DNA of 64,000 bases from Boesenbergia rotunda (taxonomy: Eukaryota > Streptophyta > Magnoliopsida > Zingiberales > Zingiberaceae): contig JAGFNQ010004005.1 of NCBI GenBank assembly GCA_024364735.1, forward strand, positions 56,238-120,237, read 5' to 3'. The notes below the pieces were generated by a model. It was not told where the DNA came from, searched no databases, and saw nothing but the letters and a program-made list of their open reading frames with translations. The position numbers and the translations under genes are program-made. Positions 44,401-57,268 of the stretch are shown piece by piece; the first letter of the stretch is position 1, and the number at the start of each line of letters is the position of its first letter.

Positions 44401-44924
44401 TAAAAATAAGATATTCCCTACAAAAACAAGGTTAGCACAAGTACAAAAATAGACTAAACAAATTCAGTATTAAATAGACCTTGTCTTCACATGGCAAGGA
44501 TCTAGTCAAGGTCTCAGCTTAGAGCTCTGAAATAGTTATAAGCTGGACCGCACCTAAAGTCCCTACCCAGGACTCGTCCTCACCGGAATTCGCTCCTCCA
44601 GTGACTTACCTCACTTACCTTGGGCATATTTACTTAGCTTCTTAACCCACCAGGTCTTCAGCTAACTGTCAGGTCCCGCGGACCCAATTGGACTTTATAC
44701 CAAGTCTCCACCAACTTGAGCTTCAGCCAGTTGTCAAGCCCTGCAGGCCCAACTAAACTTCCTAACAGGACTCAACCACCCTAGATTTTAGCCTGATGTC
44801 AGATCTTAAGTCTTTCAATCCTGCTCACTCGGTAATAAGGTTAGAATATAACAAACCTAACTTTAACCTATTTGTCATTCATCAAAAGATGAGTTTCACC
44901 GTTAGTGCAAACTGCACTAACAAT
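41424..44924 (-). repeat. Older LTR of the Copia family at 57269, interrupted
   Basis: The left part (41424 to about 41800) aligns with the start of the LTR at 57269: TGTAAGATCGTTGCACGAGA against TGTAGGATCGATGCACGTGA, and the shared 'Ts, CTCCAAGGCCCA and AACCCTACACTT' order. The right part (about 43990-44924) aligns with that LTR's end (GGACCGCACCTAAAGTCC, CTCCAGTGACTTACC, CAAACTGCACTAACA). It is followed by CTCTCCCTTTTTGATG, the minus-strand polypurine tract. About 2.2 kb of other sequence is inserted between. It is more diverged than the 57-63 kb pair, so older. Confidence 0.65.
41800..43985. mobile_element. Sequence inserted in the older LTR, LTR-like
   Basis: About 2.2 kb separates the two halves of the LTR. 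The right part, GGAAGACGACTCGAGTTACT to TTGTATTTGAAACTGTGACA, resembles LTR or UTR sequence of gypsy elements. At 42600-42670 lies a short tandem repeat GAACTCAAGCTAGACC. TG...CA ends are possible but I found no matching TSD, so exact borders are unsure. Confidence 0.4.
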
Positions 44925-47744
44925 CTCTCCCTTTTTGATGCAATGAGAACCTGAGTTAAAGTTAGAAAAACAACAACAATAATAATAGAATAGCAATGAT
45001 ATGTTCTAAAATCAGGATTAGTTTTTCAAGTTCATGTTTTTTAGTCTTTAAGCCTTAACCTCTCCCCCTTTGGTATTTATCAAAAAAGAAACAAGTAATA
45101 TCACAATCATAATGACTAAGTAAAAGAACAATTCACTAAGTCGACATTTGATTAGCATTTGAAAGGAGAGGATCAATTTAAGAACTTTCAAGAATAATTT
45201 GCCAGTAAAAACTTCTAAAGCCAAGAACAAATATTTGCAATATTTTTTGGGCTAAAATAATGTTTAAAGCCTAACAAATGTTTAAAACAAAATTCTAAGA
45301 CCCTTTTATTAGAAAAAAAATTAAATAATATTTCAAAGCATATTTTCAACACAAAACTGTAAAGTACACAAAATTGTAAGGTACTTTACAGAAGAAATAT
45401 TTTCAAAAATTAATTTCTAAAATATTTAACAGAAAAAAAATAAATCTAGGGCATTTAGCAATACTTTTCTAAGGAAAAATTATTTCAAAAATTTCAAAGA
45501 TAGGGTTATGAGGCCAAAGTATAGTTTTATAAAAAACTCTAAGTCATTTTTCTAATGTAAAAAAGATATCCTTAAAAGTTTCTAAGGTATTTCAAATAAA
45601 GAGTTTTCATAAGGAATTTCTTATTTTCTAAAACATCTTTCCAAAGATAAGCATTTTTCAAAACTAAATTTTCAAATATTATTTTGTATGTATAATCAAA
45701 ATATTTTTCAGAAAAGTGATTTTACAAATAAATATTTTTAAAGATTTCGAAAATAGATTTTAATCTTGATCTTCCCCTTGAACTCATAAAAAAAAAAGTT
45801 AGCCCCCGCAACCAAAATTTGAAATCCAAGTCTTGAAATACTGAGATAAATCAATTTTTTAAAAATAATTTTGCAAAAGTAATTTTTCAAACAAAAAATT
45901 ATTTTTCAAACAATTTAAAAATGATTTTTCAAAGATAATTTTTCAATCATTTTCAAAGATAGTATTCAAGAATAAATATTTTCAATATAATTGAAATCCT
46001 TTCAAATGATTTTTCAAAAATGAATTTTTGATGTCAAAAAGATATTTTCAAAAATTATTCAGACATTTTAAAATTAGAAAGTTTGAAATAATTTATACAT
46101 TTTGAAATATGAACTTTTGATATTCCTTAACAATAGAGCTCTGATACGCTAAGCGAAAAAATTTAATGAAACGTTCAGTGAATGATGTGACATTTTATAT
46201 GTACACGTCCGATTATTGCCCGGACACCATCGGCGGCCTTTGGCCGCTGTCCCGAATCAAACTATACCCTAGGGGCACGGTGAAACCATCGAAGATCACT
46301 GCATATAAAATATCACGTCATTCACTGAACTTTTTTTTAAGATTTTTTACTGGGCATATTATTTTTCCTTAACAATATTTTTCAAAGAAAGTTCAGAGAT
46401 AACTTTTTGATCGTTCAATTGAGACTCCCCCTAAACCTGATACACCCTTAGGATTCCTTATCAGCCAAAAGGTAGACTTTCTATTATGTCTTAGGGATAG
46501 ATCCCAAACTAAAAGAGTCATTAAGTAAGTTATATTTAAAATATTTTTCAAAAGTATTTTTCAAAGTATGTTGAAGAATTTTCAAAATATTTTTTAAATA
46601 ATTCTCAAAAACAGATTTAAAAAATATTTTTTAAGGCATATTAAGAACATTTTCAAAAAAAAAAAACTTTTTATGCAAGCCAAAATTTCTATGGAACATT
46701 TACAAGAAAAAAATAATATATTTTTCAAAAAAGAGTTTCACAGATATTGTTAAGATCATTTTTTCAAAAAAAAATATTTTCAAGATAATTTTTCAAAGCA
46801 ATTATGCAAAATCAAAAAGTGTAATGGAGTATTTCAAAGATAATAAAATAATTTTCAAAAATAGATCCTCTCCCTCAACTTGAACTTGACACTTTCCTAG
46901 TTATTATACCCAAAAATGAGTTTTGATAAACATAAATTTTTGAACATCAATATAAGTCTTTTTGAAAATAATAACATCATTTTAAAAGTTAAGTTCTAAA
47001 AGATAAGTTTTTGAGGAAAAACATAGTATGAAAGTAACCAAACCCATTGTAATAATAATTCATATTTTTTAGTGCACAATAAGACAAATAGTTTAATGTT
47101 TTGGGTATAAGGTTTTAATTAACTCATGGTTTTTCATTAAAGTTTCATTGAACTTGAAAATTTTCAATTAAATTAATGTTAAAGTTTTAATTAAGGTAAG
47201 ATTAATTAAATTAAAAGTTTTAGTTAAGGTAAAATTAATTAATTAAAATTTTAATTATAGTTAAATCTGAATTAAGGTTAGATTTTAATTAGAGTTAAAA
47301 TTAATTTAAAGTTAAAGTCATGTAAGATTTTGAAGTTAATTTAGGTTTTTGATTCAGTAAAAATTAATTGAAGTTAAAGTTTGAAGTTAAGTAAAATTTA
47401 AAATTAATTAATGTTAAAGTTTAATTATAATTGAGTAAAAATTAATTAAAATCAAAGTTTAAAGTTAAGTTAATTAATTTAAGCTTTGAAATTCATTAAG
47501 TTTTTTATTGAGTAAAAATTAAAGTTAAAGTTGAAAGTTTAAGTAAAATTTTTGAAATTAATTTTAAGTTTTAATTAAAGTTAAGTAAAATTTTGAAATT
47601 AAGTTAAAGTTAAATTGAGGTAAAATTTTAATTAAGTTAAATTGAATTAAGGATTCAAATAAGAGAGTTAAATTCAATTGTCTTTAATCATTTTATCCGG
47701 TCTAAAATTATTAACCAAGGTAAACCAATAGTTTTGTGCGATGA
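44925..47744. other. AT-rich non-coding interior, low complexity
   Basis: After the polypurine tract the stretch is very AT-rich, dominated by TTTTCAAAA and, from 47100 to 47650, TTAAAGTTAA words. It corresponds in position to the 3' non-coding interior (58636-59650) of the related Copia. A MITE lies at 46142-46360. No gene is seen. Confidence 0.5.
46142..46360. mobile_element. MITE of the CCGATTATCG family
   Basis: Inverted ends GTTCAGTGAATGATGTGACA and CACGTCATTCACTGAAC extend outward into imperfect GCTAAGCGAAAAAATTTAA-type arms. The core is CCGATTATTGCCCGGACACC and GGCGGCCTTTGGCCGC. It is close to the copy at 26640. Confidence 0.75.
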
Positions 47745-50136
47745 TTTTAAAGTCGCCAGATCCGACCGTGGAGGAGAATATTACGGTCGATATGATGGAT
47801 CAGGTGAGCAACGCCCATGACTTTTTGCAAATTATCTTGCTGAGTGTGGGATTATGCCTCAGTATACCATGTCTAGTACACCCAGTCAGAATGGTGTAAC
47901 TGAGTGTCGCAATCGAGCCCTAAAAGACATGGTGAGAAGTATGATGATTTTCACTTCTCTACCAGAGTCTTTGTGGGGTGAGATACTCAAGAATGCAGTT
48001 TACCTACTCAATAGAGTACCTAGTAAGACAACAACTAAAACCCTATTCAAGATGTGGATGGGTAAGAAGCCTAGCATTAGGCATTTATACGTTTGGGGTT
48101 GTCCAGCTGAGGTTAAGCCTTACAAGTCTAATGAAAGGAAACTGATCTCAAAAATTGTTAGCTGCAAATTTGTAGATTACTCTGAGAAATTAAAGGGGTA
48201 TAAATTGTATGATCCCTCTAATAGATCCTTTTTTGAAACGGAAAATATCAAATTCATTGAGGATAATGGTGGTGATAAAATCAGGGAAGTATCTTCTGAG
48301 AAAAATATTGGCGATCCTCCTATGGTCACTACTAATGCGATCAGTAGTAGTATGGTTACCATACTGCATATTATGGATACTGCACATCCAGTGAGCATAG
48401 TAAACCAAGATATTTTCATGGCATCTCCAATGCAATTGGAGGACCCTAACACTAAAATTGAAGTATTACCTCATATTGATGAGCAAGTACCTCAAACACA
48501 AGTGCTCTTAAGACGATCAATAAGGGAACGGAGAAGCACGAATTCTCATGATTATATTTATCTCAATGAGAATGATTTTGATATAGAGTTGGAAAGTGAT
48601 CCTACATCTTTCTAAGAAGTCAAACAATGCTCTAACCCTGAAAGGTAGATTAACGTCATGCAAAAAGAGTTGAAGTCTATGACAGACAATGACGTTTGGG
48701 AACTTATCGAATTGTCTGAAGGTTCGAAACCCATTGGTTGTAAATAGATATCTAAAACCAAGAGGGATTCGAAGGGCAATATCGAAAGGTATAATGCTCG
48801 TCTTATTGCCAAGCGATTCACTCAAAAGGAAGATCATTAATTATAAGGAGACTTTCTCATCTGTGTCGACAAAAGACTACATTAGGGTAATCATGACACT
48901 TGTAGTTCATTTTGATTTGGAACTATATCAAATAGACGTAAAGACTGCATTCCTCAATGGAGACATAGAAGAGTATATATATATGATGCAACCGAAGAAC
49001 TTTGAGTCCTCAGACTCAAAACACCTAGTATGTAGATTAAAGAAGTCTATTTATGATTTAAAATAGGCATCCCGTCAATGGTACCGAAAATTTGATCAGT
49101 GCATATATGTCAAGTTCAGTGGGAGAAAGTTTGTTATACTTGTTCTGTACGTGGATGATATATTTCTTATGAGCAATAATAAAGGTCTGCTGCATGAAAC
49201 CAAGTCATTTCTATCTGGTAAATTTGAAATGAAAGATCTTGGTGAAGCATATTTTGTTCTGGGCATTCAGATCTGTTGTGATTGTTCAAGAGGCATTCTT
49301 GGACTTTCACAACAAGCTTATATTGAGAAGGTGCTTATAAGGTATGACATGCAGAACTGTACACCTAGTGACACACCTATGTCAAGAGGTAACAAGTTCA
49401 GTTTGCAGCAATGTTCACGACTTGAACTTGAAATAAAGGAGATGAAACCATTCTCATATGCGTCAGCAGTGGTAAGTCTCATATATGCACATTTTGCTCA
49501 TGATCAGATATAACATTTATAGTTGAGATGTTAGGCAGATATGTTAATAACCCAGGACCGTCGCATTAGACAATAGTTAAAAGAGTGATACAATATTTGC
49601 AAAGAACTAAAGGACACATGCTCACATATCGGAGGTCAGATCACCTGGAGATGATTGGTTTTTAGACTCCGATTTTGCTGGATGCTTAGATAGTAGGAGG
49701 TCCACTTCGAACTATATCTTCATGTTTACTGGAGGGGCTATATCTTGGAAGAGCGTCAAGCAGACGCTAATAGCACCTTCTACTATGGAGGCAAAATTGG
49801 TAGCATACTACGAAGCATCCAATCACGAGATTTGGTTACAGAATTTCATCACAACATTGCATATCATTGATGGCATTGACAGACCACTGAGAATCTATTG
49901 TGATAATAAAGCCGCAGAACTTTATGTTGAGAACAACCGCAGTTCGTCGAATTCCAAGCACATCGACATTATGTTTCTAGCGGTTAAAGAGAGTTCAGAG
50001 TCGTCAGATCATGGTAGAGCACATTAGCATAGATTCCATGTTGGCCGATCCACTCACCAAAGGCTTGGTGCCTAAGGTATTTCATGCGCATGTTGTGGAT
50101 ATTGGAGTTCTTCTTATGAGAGAAGAACTCATCTAG
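47745..50136 (+). pseudogene. Copia pol 3' part: integrase, reverse transcriptase, RNase H
   Basis: The first frame opens with RSDRGGEYYGRYDGSGEQ and runs (47854-48615) through the integrase core and C-terminus: SQNGVTECRNRALKDMVRSM, LLNRVPSKTTTKTLFKMW, HLYVWGCPAEVKPYKSNE. Then come RT pieces: QKELKSMTDNDVWELIE, LELYQIDVKTAFLNGDIEE, and LYVDDIFLMSNN with the catalytic DD. RNase H follows with WKSVKQTLIAPSTMEAKLVA and a terminus at TAG 50134-50136. Stops at about 48750, 48840 and 49065 and several frameshifts disable it. Gag, protease and the integrase zinc-binding part are absent. Confidence 0.85.
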
Positions 50137-50144
50137 TGGGAGTT

Positions 50145-51190
50145 TGTATTTATTTATTGCCCTATGTTAATAAAGACAAACTTTTTATTTTGATTATTGT
50201 ACATATTTAAGGTTCAAAATATTAATGGGAATTCATATATTTGTTTGATACTCTGAATACGATATCATGATTTACTGCTGCTGTTTGACATTTAGTGTTT
50301 GTAAATATAATACAGATTCCTTTTGAAATCATAAAATTTGGATCATGATTTGTTATTGTAGTTTAGCATAAAATATTTACAAATATGATCAGACTCTTTT
50401 AAGTTACTTTGAACTAGCTAGAAATTGACATATACTGATCATATTTCATGTAATTTTCACTCTATACATCCTCATCTTGATCTATGTCGTCAATGACATT
50501 TATATTGTAATTACAGTTGAGACTTGTTACGATTATATACAATAGCTATGACCTCTTTAGTCCTATACCAATGAAGTTAATGAACCAGATTATTTATAGG
50601 AGTATCTTGTGCCCATAAAGTTTGATATCAACTAAAGTTTTGCTTGTATTTAACATATAACTCACATATAGCCCAAATAGAAGATTGTTGGAAATTATCC
50701 ATATTAGGTATGCTTATTTGTAATTGCACATGTAAATACAATCTGAGCTCTTAATGTGATCTGACTTATGTTTATTAGGTTTCGAATTATTGGATGCGGG
50801 TTCAATATATATAACCCTTTAGGTCAATCTGTTGTTATCTATGGACTGATAATAAATTAAATTTCTATATAAAGGGAGGCCCCCAAGGGTTTAGAGCATC
50901 ATCTTGACCTAATTTCTTGTTCCCCATTAAAACGAAACAACGTTGTCAACCCTAAGCCTCATAGAAGATCCTCCTTTTCGTTACATCTTCTTCCACAGGG
51001 ATCAAACCAACGATGCTATGATAAGGACAATAGTTCTTCAATCAAGATCCTTATCTTTCGGTTTATATCTTTTATTCTTGTTATGCCATAATTTAAAGAA
51101 ACAATAGATGCATACTAATATGTCTTGTATTTTTTCTTTTGAATTCTTATTTTATTTCTAGAATTTATGCGACTAAGAGAAAACCCAAGT
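50145..51190 (+). repeat. 3' LTR of the plus-strand Copia
   Basis: Immediately after the pol stop comes the purine tract TAGTGGGAG, then TGTATTTATTTATTGCCC, a usual Copia 3' LTR start. It runs to about 51188 (TTCTATCA), directly abutting the start of homology between the two CYP704 loci (51196 against 21014). The 5' LTR is not in the window. Confidence 0.6.
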
Positions 51191-51254
51191 TCTATCAAGC
51201 TTTGTTATTCCTTCCTTCTAATTTCTCACAATTAACACTTTTAATTTTTTTGCT

Positions 51255-53357
51255 TCACCTAGCCAGTGCAGAAAGAAACAAGCCTCCATCAACATGAAGG
51301 GTAAGCATGACCCTATGTTTGACAGTTTTCTTCTCATCCCACAGCTTGAATTTACACGCGAACAGAAGCGTCGCGGCAAGGATCTTCATCTGCCTGTATG
51401 CAAATTCCCTCCCCAGACAAATTCGAGGACCGGCCTATAAAAACCACCAAGAGTAAGCAGAAGATCATCTTCTGATCAACTTGTGGAGAGTTAGCATCTT
51501 GATATTTTTATTGGTTTTGCTCACCTGGAAAGCAGTGAACTTGAAGGGACTTTCCGGCACAAAAAGTCCATCGTTGTCTAACCATCTCTCTGGTCTGAAC
51601 TCTTCTGCATCTTCACCCCATAAGGACTTCAATCTTCCCATGGGGTATGGCTGATAGTTTACCATGTCGCCTTTCTTCACATCAAATCCATCTGGAAGTG
51701 TATCATCGGAGAAGCAATACTTGACATCCTAATTGAAACATAAGTTTGTCAACTCAGAGAATTATTCAAATTTCTAAGCTAATTTGGTACTGTCCTAGAA
51801 GTTCTATGGATGATGCAATCAAATCTTTACCATCTTTACCATGATATTGATAGCACAAATTTTGAGCTATACATTTCTAAATCCCTTCGATGTATCACTA
51901 CTGAATTATAAGAAATGATATCCAGATATCATGCTGTTTGATTGCCTGCAAAATCAACACACAGATATATCATTCAACGACGACTACTAACCATCGGAAC
52001 AGCAGGGTAAAGCCGTAGAGTCTCAGTCAGTGTAGCATGTAGGTAGTGCATACTGTTGATGGCTTCTTCACTCAGGCATTTGGTAAATTCATCCATCGTT
52101 ACTTCACCTTTTATCTTGGTTGCTTCTTTCACCTCTTGTGCCACTTTTTCTTGTATCTCAGGATGCTTGCAAAGCATGTAGAAGAACCACGAAAGTGTCC
52201 CTGCGGTCGTGTCTCGGCCGGCAATCACAAAGTTCAGCACAATGTCTCTCAGGTACTTGTAGCTCATCTCATCAGGATTCTTCTCTATTTCAATTAAGAA
52301 CCTAGACAAGATATCTTCCTTCTCCATCTGCCAAAAACCGAAGAGTCAACATGTCGAAGGAGACAATAGAACCAAGATGTTAACATCAGCTGCTGACTGA
52401 CATACAAATTCAACACCATGTTTAGACTTCTGTTGAATCTTTGCATCGATCAGTTCGTAGACGAAATCGTCGATGACTTTGAGGTTCTTCTTCATTTGGG
52501 CTTCTGAGCCTACATTCAGAAACCTCTTGAATTTCCAGAGCACATCAAAGTAGCGCACAAGCACTTGAGCACTGGAATCATCGAAGGCCTTCGCGAAAGC
52601 CCTCCCTTCTTTGCTTGATCCGGACAGCGTGCTCAGTTCCACCCCAAACCCTATTTTGAATATGGAATCCAGCGTGCACTTCATGAACAACTCCTGAAAA
52701 TGGAAGATGTGAATGAAAAAGCCCCATTCGCAATGAACTCAAGAAGACAACGAGTAGAACTAGGGCTCACTTGGATCTCGATCACCTCATTGGATCTGGC
52801 CGCGTCTGAGATAACCTTAGCGAGCTTAACGGCGTTGGTTCTGAACACCGCGCTACTGTAATTCCTCAACACCTTGGTGGAGAACTCGTGGCTGGAGATC
52901 TTTCGCTGGCGAGACCACTTCTCGCCGTCCACGGCGAAGATCCCATCCCCCAGCAAGTCACTCAAGACATCGTAGTTGAAACTGCCCTGGATAGCAAAAA
53001 TCGACATCGCGCACTCGAATCACGCCGAGCAACAGGATACGGGAGGGAAGGGGGAAGGAACGCGACTACCTTGCCGTAGTTGGCGAAATTGGTCTTGAGG
53101 ATGTACTCGATGTTGGCGGGGTCGACGGTGTAGACGTAGTTGCAGAAGGGGGTGAGGGTCCGGAACGTTGAGTGCTTGCGGGAGAGGTCGGTCTGGAACT
53201 CCAATAAGCGGTCGAGGTTAAGGAGCTGGTGGAAGATTGTGCCGACGACGGGCGGGTAATTGGGTTTCCTCTTGCGACTCCACGAGAGGGGATTGAGGAG
53301 GTAGAAGGACGCCGCCGGCAAGATCACGGCGAGGACGAGGAGGAAGAAGGAGAGCAT
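51255..53357 (-). CDS. Cytochrome P450, CYP704-type, copy B (six exons)
   Basis: Exons 53357-53070, 52986-52771, 52693-52406, 52327-51992, 51728-51525 and 51434-51255 join in phase with GT...AG introns to encode 503 residues. It has the same architecture as copy A: N-terminal anchor (MLSFFLLVLAVILPAASFYL), AGRDTTAG, ETLR, FRPERW and AGPRICLG haem loop. By eye the proteins differ by a two-residue insertion and two substitutions in the anchor, and by REKNPD/IEKNPD, FAKC/FTKC, QMKEN/QMKKN and AEQF/AEEF. All catalytic motifs are conserved. Introns are also nearly identical, so the duplication is recent. Predicted role: ER-bound monooxygenase of fatty acids or related lipids; the substrate cannot be told. 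The 3' flank is cut at once by a Copia LTR; the 5' flank lacks the MITEs of copy A. Confidence 0.9.
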
Positions 53358-53439
53358 GGTTGACTGGGCGGCCGCTTAGTCGTATGGAGTGCGGTTTTTA
53401 GAGACGGAAGGATTGGATTGTAGTGAAGCAACTGGGGAG

Positions 53440-54825
53440 CGGCCCCTTTGTCTCCGTCTCCGTCCCGTCTCCGAATCTGAATTAAATCCAATTTTATTTA
53501 ATCGAGAAAACTCCACCTTGATTGTCCTTAGTCAAAAATATTTTCTATTTTAAAGATCAAAGTAATAAAAAAAATCATTTTTTACAATATTATATTATAT
53601 TATATTATTATTCTTATTCTTATACGAACCGTTCCATTTAAATTATGAATCGGAAAAAATTTCTTCCCATTTCGTATTTTTGTCCTGTGCTCCGAATTCA
53701 TAGAGAAAATTGATATCCCAACCCAAGAAGCAACTGAGGAATCATATATTTTATTTTATTTTTAATCCTGATCCATCCTTAAAAAAATTACTAAATTCTA
53801 AATTTGAATCAACCTGAATTTAAACCCGATCTAAATCATACTTGAAAATTTTTAACCCAAAACTTTTCAATGAGAATTCAAAAATTTTCAATTCTAACTT
53901 AATTTTGTTCAAGTTGACTCAAATTAGCAGGTCGGATTAATTTTTGACATTCGTAGGGTAGATCAATTTTCATTTTTATGTTTTGGATTTATTTTAATTG
54001 TCGATAATTTTTTTATGAAGTTGTATCAATTTGATAAATTAAATATCTAGATTATATATATATATAAACCTACTTAGAAATCATATAAAATTTTCATTGA
54101 TTATCAAGAAATAAATTGAAAAATGAATTATAAGAGTCACATCTAATTTAAACTTACTATGTGTAATCTCTCCATTAAAATTGTCAATTTGACTGGAGCT
54201 CATTGAATTGACCTATCTCGTCAAACAATTTAAATAAATTAAATTAAAATTTTATAAACCTAAGCCTGTAACGAGCTGACCTGCCTAAGCTCGTTACCTA
54301 CGCAAGTCAGCCTCACAGTGAGTTGACTTGGTCCGCAGGTTGAGAAAAATATATAAGTCAAATTTTTTTATCAGTTTATTATTTTTTATAATTTTAAAAT
54401 AAAAATAATATTTTTCATCAAATATTAATATTGATTTTTGTTTATTTATATTTAAAATATATATTTTAGATATATTTAATTAATGAAACTTTTTAAAAAT
54501 AAAACATTGAATATATCTCGTTGGTTCTCCACCAAACTCACAATCAACCTTTGATTAAAATGAATTGGAAATTTCTTAATCTGTCAATATAATAGGTCAT
54601 CTTACCCCACCTCACCCTACCCCACCCTGTCAAATAACTGACCTATTATGGATCAATGCGTTCCTTCCAAAACTAATCTCTGACCGTTCTCGTCTAGGTG
54701 AGATGTATGATGAGTGCTCTGTTCCAAATAATTTAGATTTGAGGTTTATATGACTAATTTATGCATCATTGTGCTCTATTCAATAATATTGAATGTATTT
54801 GCGTGACATGTTGAAGTACTTCTCG
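53440..54825. other. AT-rich intergenic region between CYP704 copy B and a Copia relic
   Basis: No open frame of interest is seen. It holds a TTATATTATATTATTATTC microsatellite-like patch (53585-53620). From 54724 it rejoins the homology with 23870-24275, the upstream part of the CYP704 duplication, so 53440-54720 is extra sequence on the copy B side. Confidence 0.45.
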
Positions 54826-54899
54826 AAAAGTGCTACAAGGAACATGTTTGATTAGACAACGAATTTTAAATATTTGTAATTGTTATATTATTATTTCTC

Positions 54900-56318
54900 A
54901 AGGTAATTCTGAAAGCGAAGGATTTAACGAGATATTTTTCTCAAGGAACAGATTTGACATTAAGAATGAGACATTAATGATTCTCCTAGTTGATGATAAA
55001 GAACCTCGAACAGTTAAGGAAATATTGAAATGCTCAATTAAAGAGAAATGGAAAGTTACAATAGATGAGAAAATAAAATTCATGAGAATGAATCAAGTTT
55101 AGGATTTAGTCAATCTTCCTCCGGGTCGAAGGACTATTGGGAATAAGTGAATTCTCAAAATTAAGAGAAAAGTGGATGGATCGATTAATCGATACAAAGC
55201 TCGTTTGGTTACAAAAAGATATACCCAAATAGAGGGTATTGATTTTGAAGAGACATTCTCCTCAGTTATGAAGTTTATGTCAATACGAGTCATCCTAGCT
55301 ATAGTAACACATTTTGACTTAGAATTACATCAAATGGATGTAAAGACGATTTTCCTTAATAGTAATCTTGACGAGAAAATCTATGTGACATAGCTAGAAG
55401 GTTATATAGCTGAGGGCCAAGAGAATAAAGTATATAGACTTAAGAAGTCTATGTATGGGCTAAAGCAGACGTCAAGGCAATGAAATATAAGATTCAATGG
55501 AGTCATTTTGTTTTATGATTTTGAAATGATCAATGAAGATCATTATGTTTATCTAAAGAAGGATAAAGGAAAGTTTATCATTTTATCATTATATGTTGAT
55601 GATATGCAAATAGCTGGAAGTGACCTAAAGTTTGTGATTGAAGTCAAGTCTTGGCTTTCATCACAATTTGACATAAGAGATTGGGAGAAACTGAGTACGT
55701 ATTAGGAGTGCAGATCATTCGTGATCGATCAAAAAGACTTTTGGATTTGTCTTAAAAAACTTAAATCACAAAGATGCTACAGCAATTCAATATGTTAGAT
55801 TGCAATATTAAACAAATCCCTACAGCGAAAGGTGTTATTCTGAGCAAATGTATGTCTCCCAAGACTCCTGAAGAGATAGTCGATATAAAAAAAAATCATA
55901 TACTAGTGTCATTGGTAGTTTGATGTACACTATGTTGTGTACCCATCTTGATATAAACTATACTGTTAGCTTAGTTAGTCATTTCTAGTCAAACTCAGGA
56001 TTGAGACACTGGAAAGCAGTAAAAAGGATCAAAGTTGAGCCTGAAGCTCTATACAGATGCATATTGGGCAAGGGACCTTGATAATAGAAAATTCACATCT
56101 AGCTATACTTTCTTGTTGAATGGTGGCGTCATCTCATAGAACAACAAGAAACTGGCTTATATAGTACTGTCGAAATAGGCTTGTATAGCCCTGTCAAAAT
56201 AGGCTTGTGTAATGCCGTCGACAATGGAAGCTGAGTATGTGGCTCGTGCAATTGTTGCACAATAAGTTATCTGGTTAAGAAGGTTCTTAATGCATCTGAG
56301 AATTGCTGACGATAGTAG
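54900..56318 (+). pseudogene. Copia reverse transcriptase and RNase H relic
   Basis: Frames in order show KWKVTIDEKIKFMRMNQV, INRYKARLVTKRYTQIEGID, FDLELHQMDVKTIFLNSN, KVYRLKKSMYGLKQTSRQ and LSLYVDDMQIAGSD (catalytic YVDD). RNase H remnants STMEAEYVARAIVAQ follow near 56220. Multiple stops and frameshifts are present. The relic ends where LTR X begins at 56319. Confidence 0.8.
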
Positions 56319-57268
56319 TGTTGGAGCATGGATGGCTAAAGAGGAGGGGGTGAATGTAGCTAGACACAAACTTTCGGCCTCTTTTGAACTTTTCTTTCTG
56401 CAATCAAAGTTAGCAGCGGAAACAGCAACACAGAAAGAAAAACAGAGAAGAAAACAAACCGACGCTAACAAGGAGATGTACAAGGTTCAGGGATAACTTG
56501 TCCCTACTCCTTGGTGTGCCCGTAAGGTGGGCGATCCCATGATCGTCGGCAGATCAAGCCCCGGTAAACCCCGGATAGTAATAGTCTCCTTCTCGGTGGA
56601 GAAACCTCTCCATAATCGCCTCAGTAGGATAGTAGTTAAGTGCACGAGACAACAAGAAGGAAACTCTCACAAGAACGCTCAAGCAAGAAACTACACAGAG
56701 AACTCAAAACCCATAACCAATCTTCTCAAGTTTTCTATCCGTCTCGCTTGTTTTGCTCCTCTGCATCTCCGCTTCTTCTTAAGCTCCAGCTCCTGCTCAC
56801 CATCGCCAGGCTCCACCAGCACCAACTGAGCCACAGTCTGACCCACTGAGCACTCAGTCCATTGAAGACCTCTTCAGCTGAGCCTTCGTCAGTCGCCAGC
56901 CGCGCCAGAAGCCGTTGAGACCTGGAAACAGAAAACAGCCAAACCTGACGAGGAGAAAGTCTCCAGTTGACCTCCTCCTCTGTTTGGGTCATCCTCCATT
57001 ACCTGCACACTTAGCAGGCACTTAGCAAAGCATATCAAACAATATCAGCAAGGTAGCAGAGAAAACACAGAGAAAAACAGACGCGATCAGAAGTCTGACA
57101 GCGGATTTGAATTAAAGTTGTCAGCTACTGATCGGTCCACAGACCGATCAGAGATGACCCTGATCGGTCACCAGACCGATCAGGGAAAGCCTTGAACGAT
57201 CAGGCTCCAGCCTGATCGGTCCACAGTGAGGAAACAGGGATCGCGGACTTCTTGTGATCGGTCACACT
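56319..57268 (-). repeat. LTR X, copy 2, left half
   Basis: It begins TGTTGGAGCATGG at 56319 inside the Copia relic and matches 6944 onward from about 56470. At 57269 it is interrupted by a younger element and continues at 63656. The GATCGGTC palindromes start at about 57125. Confidence 0.7.
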
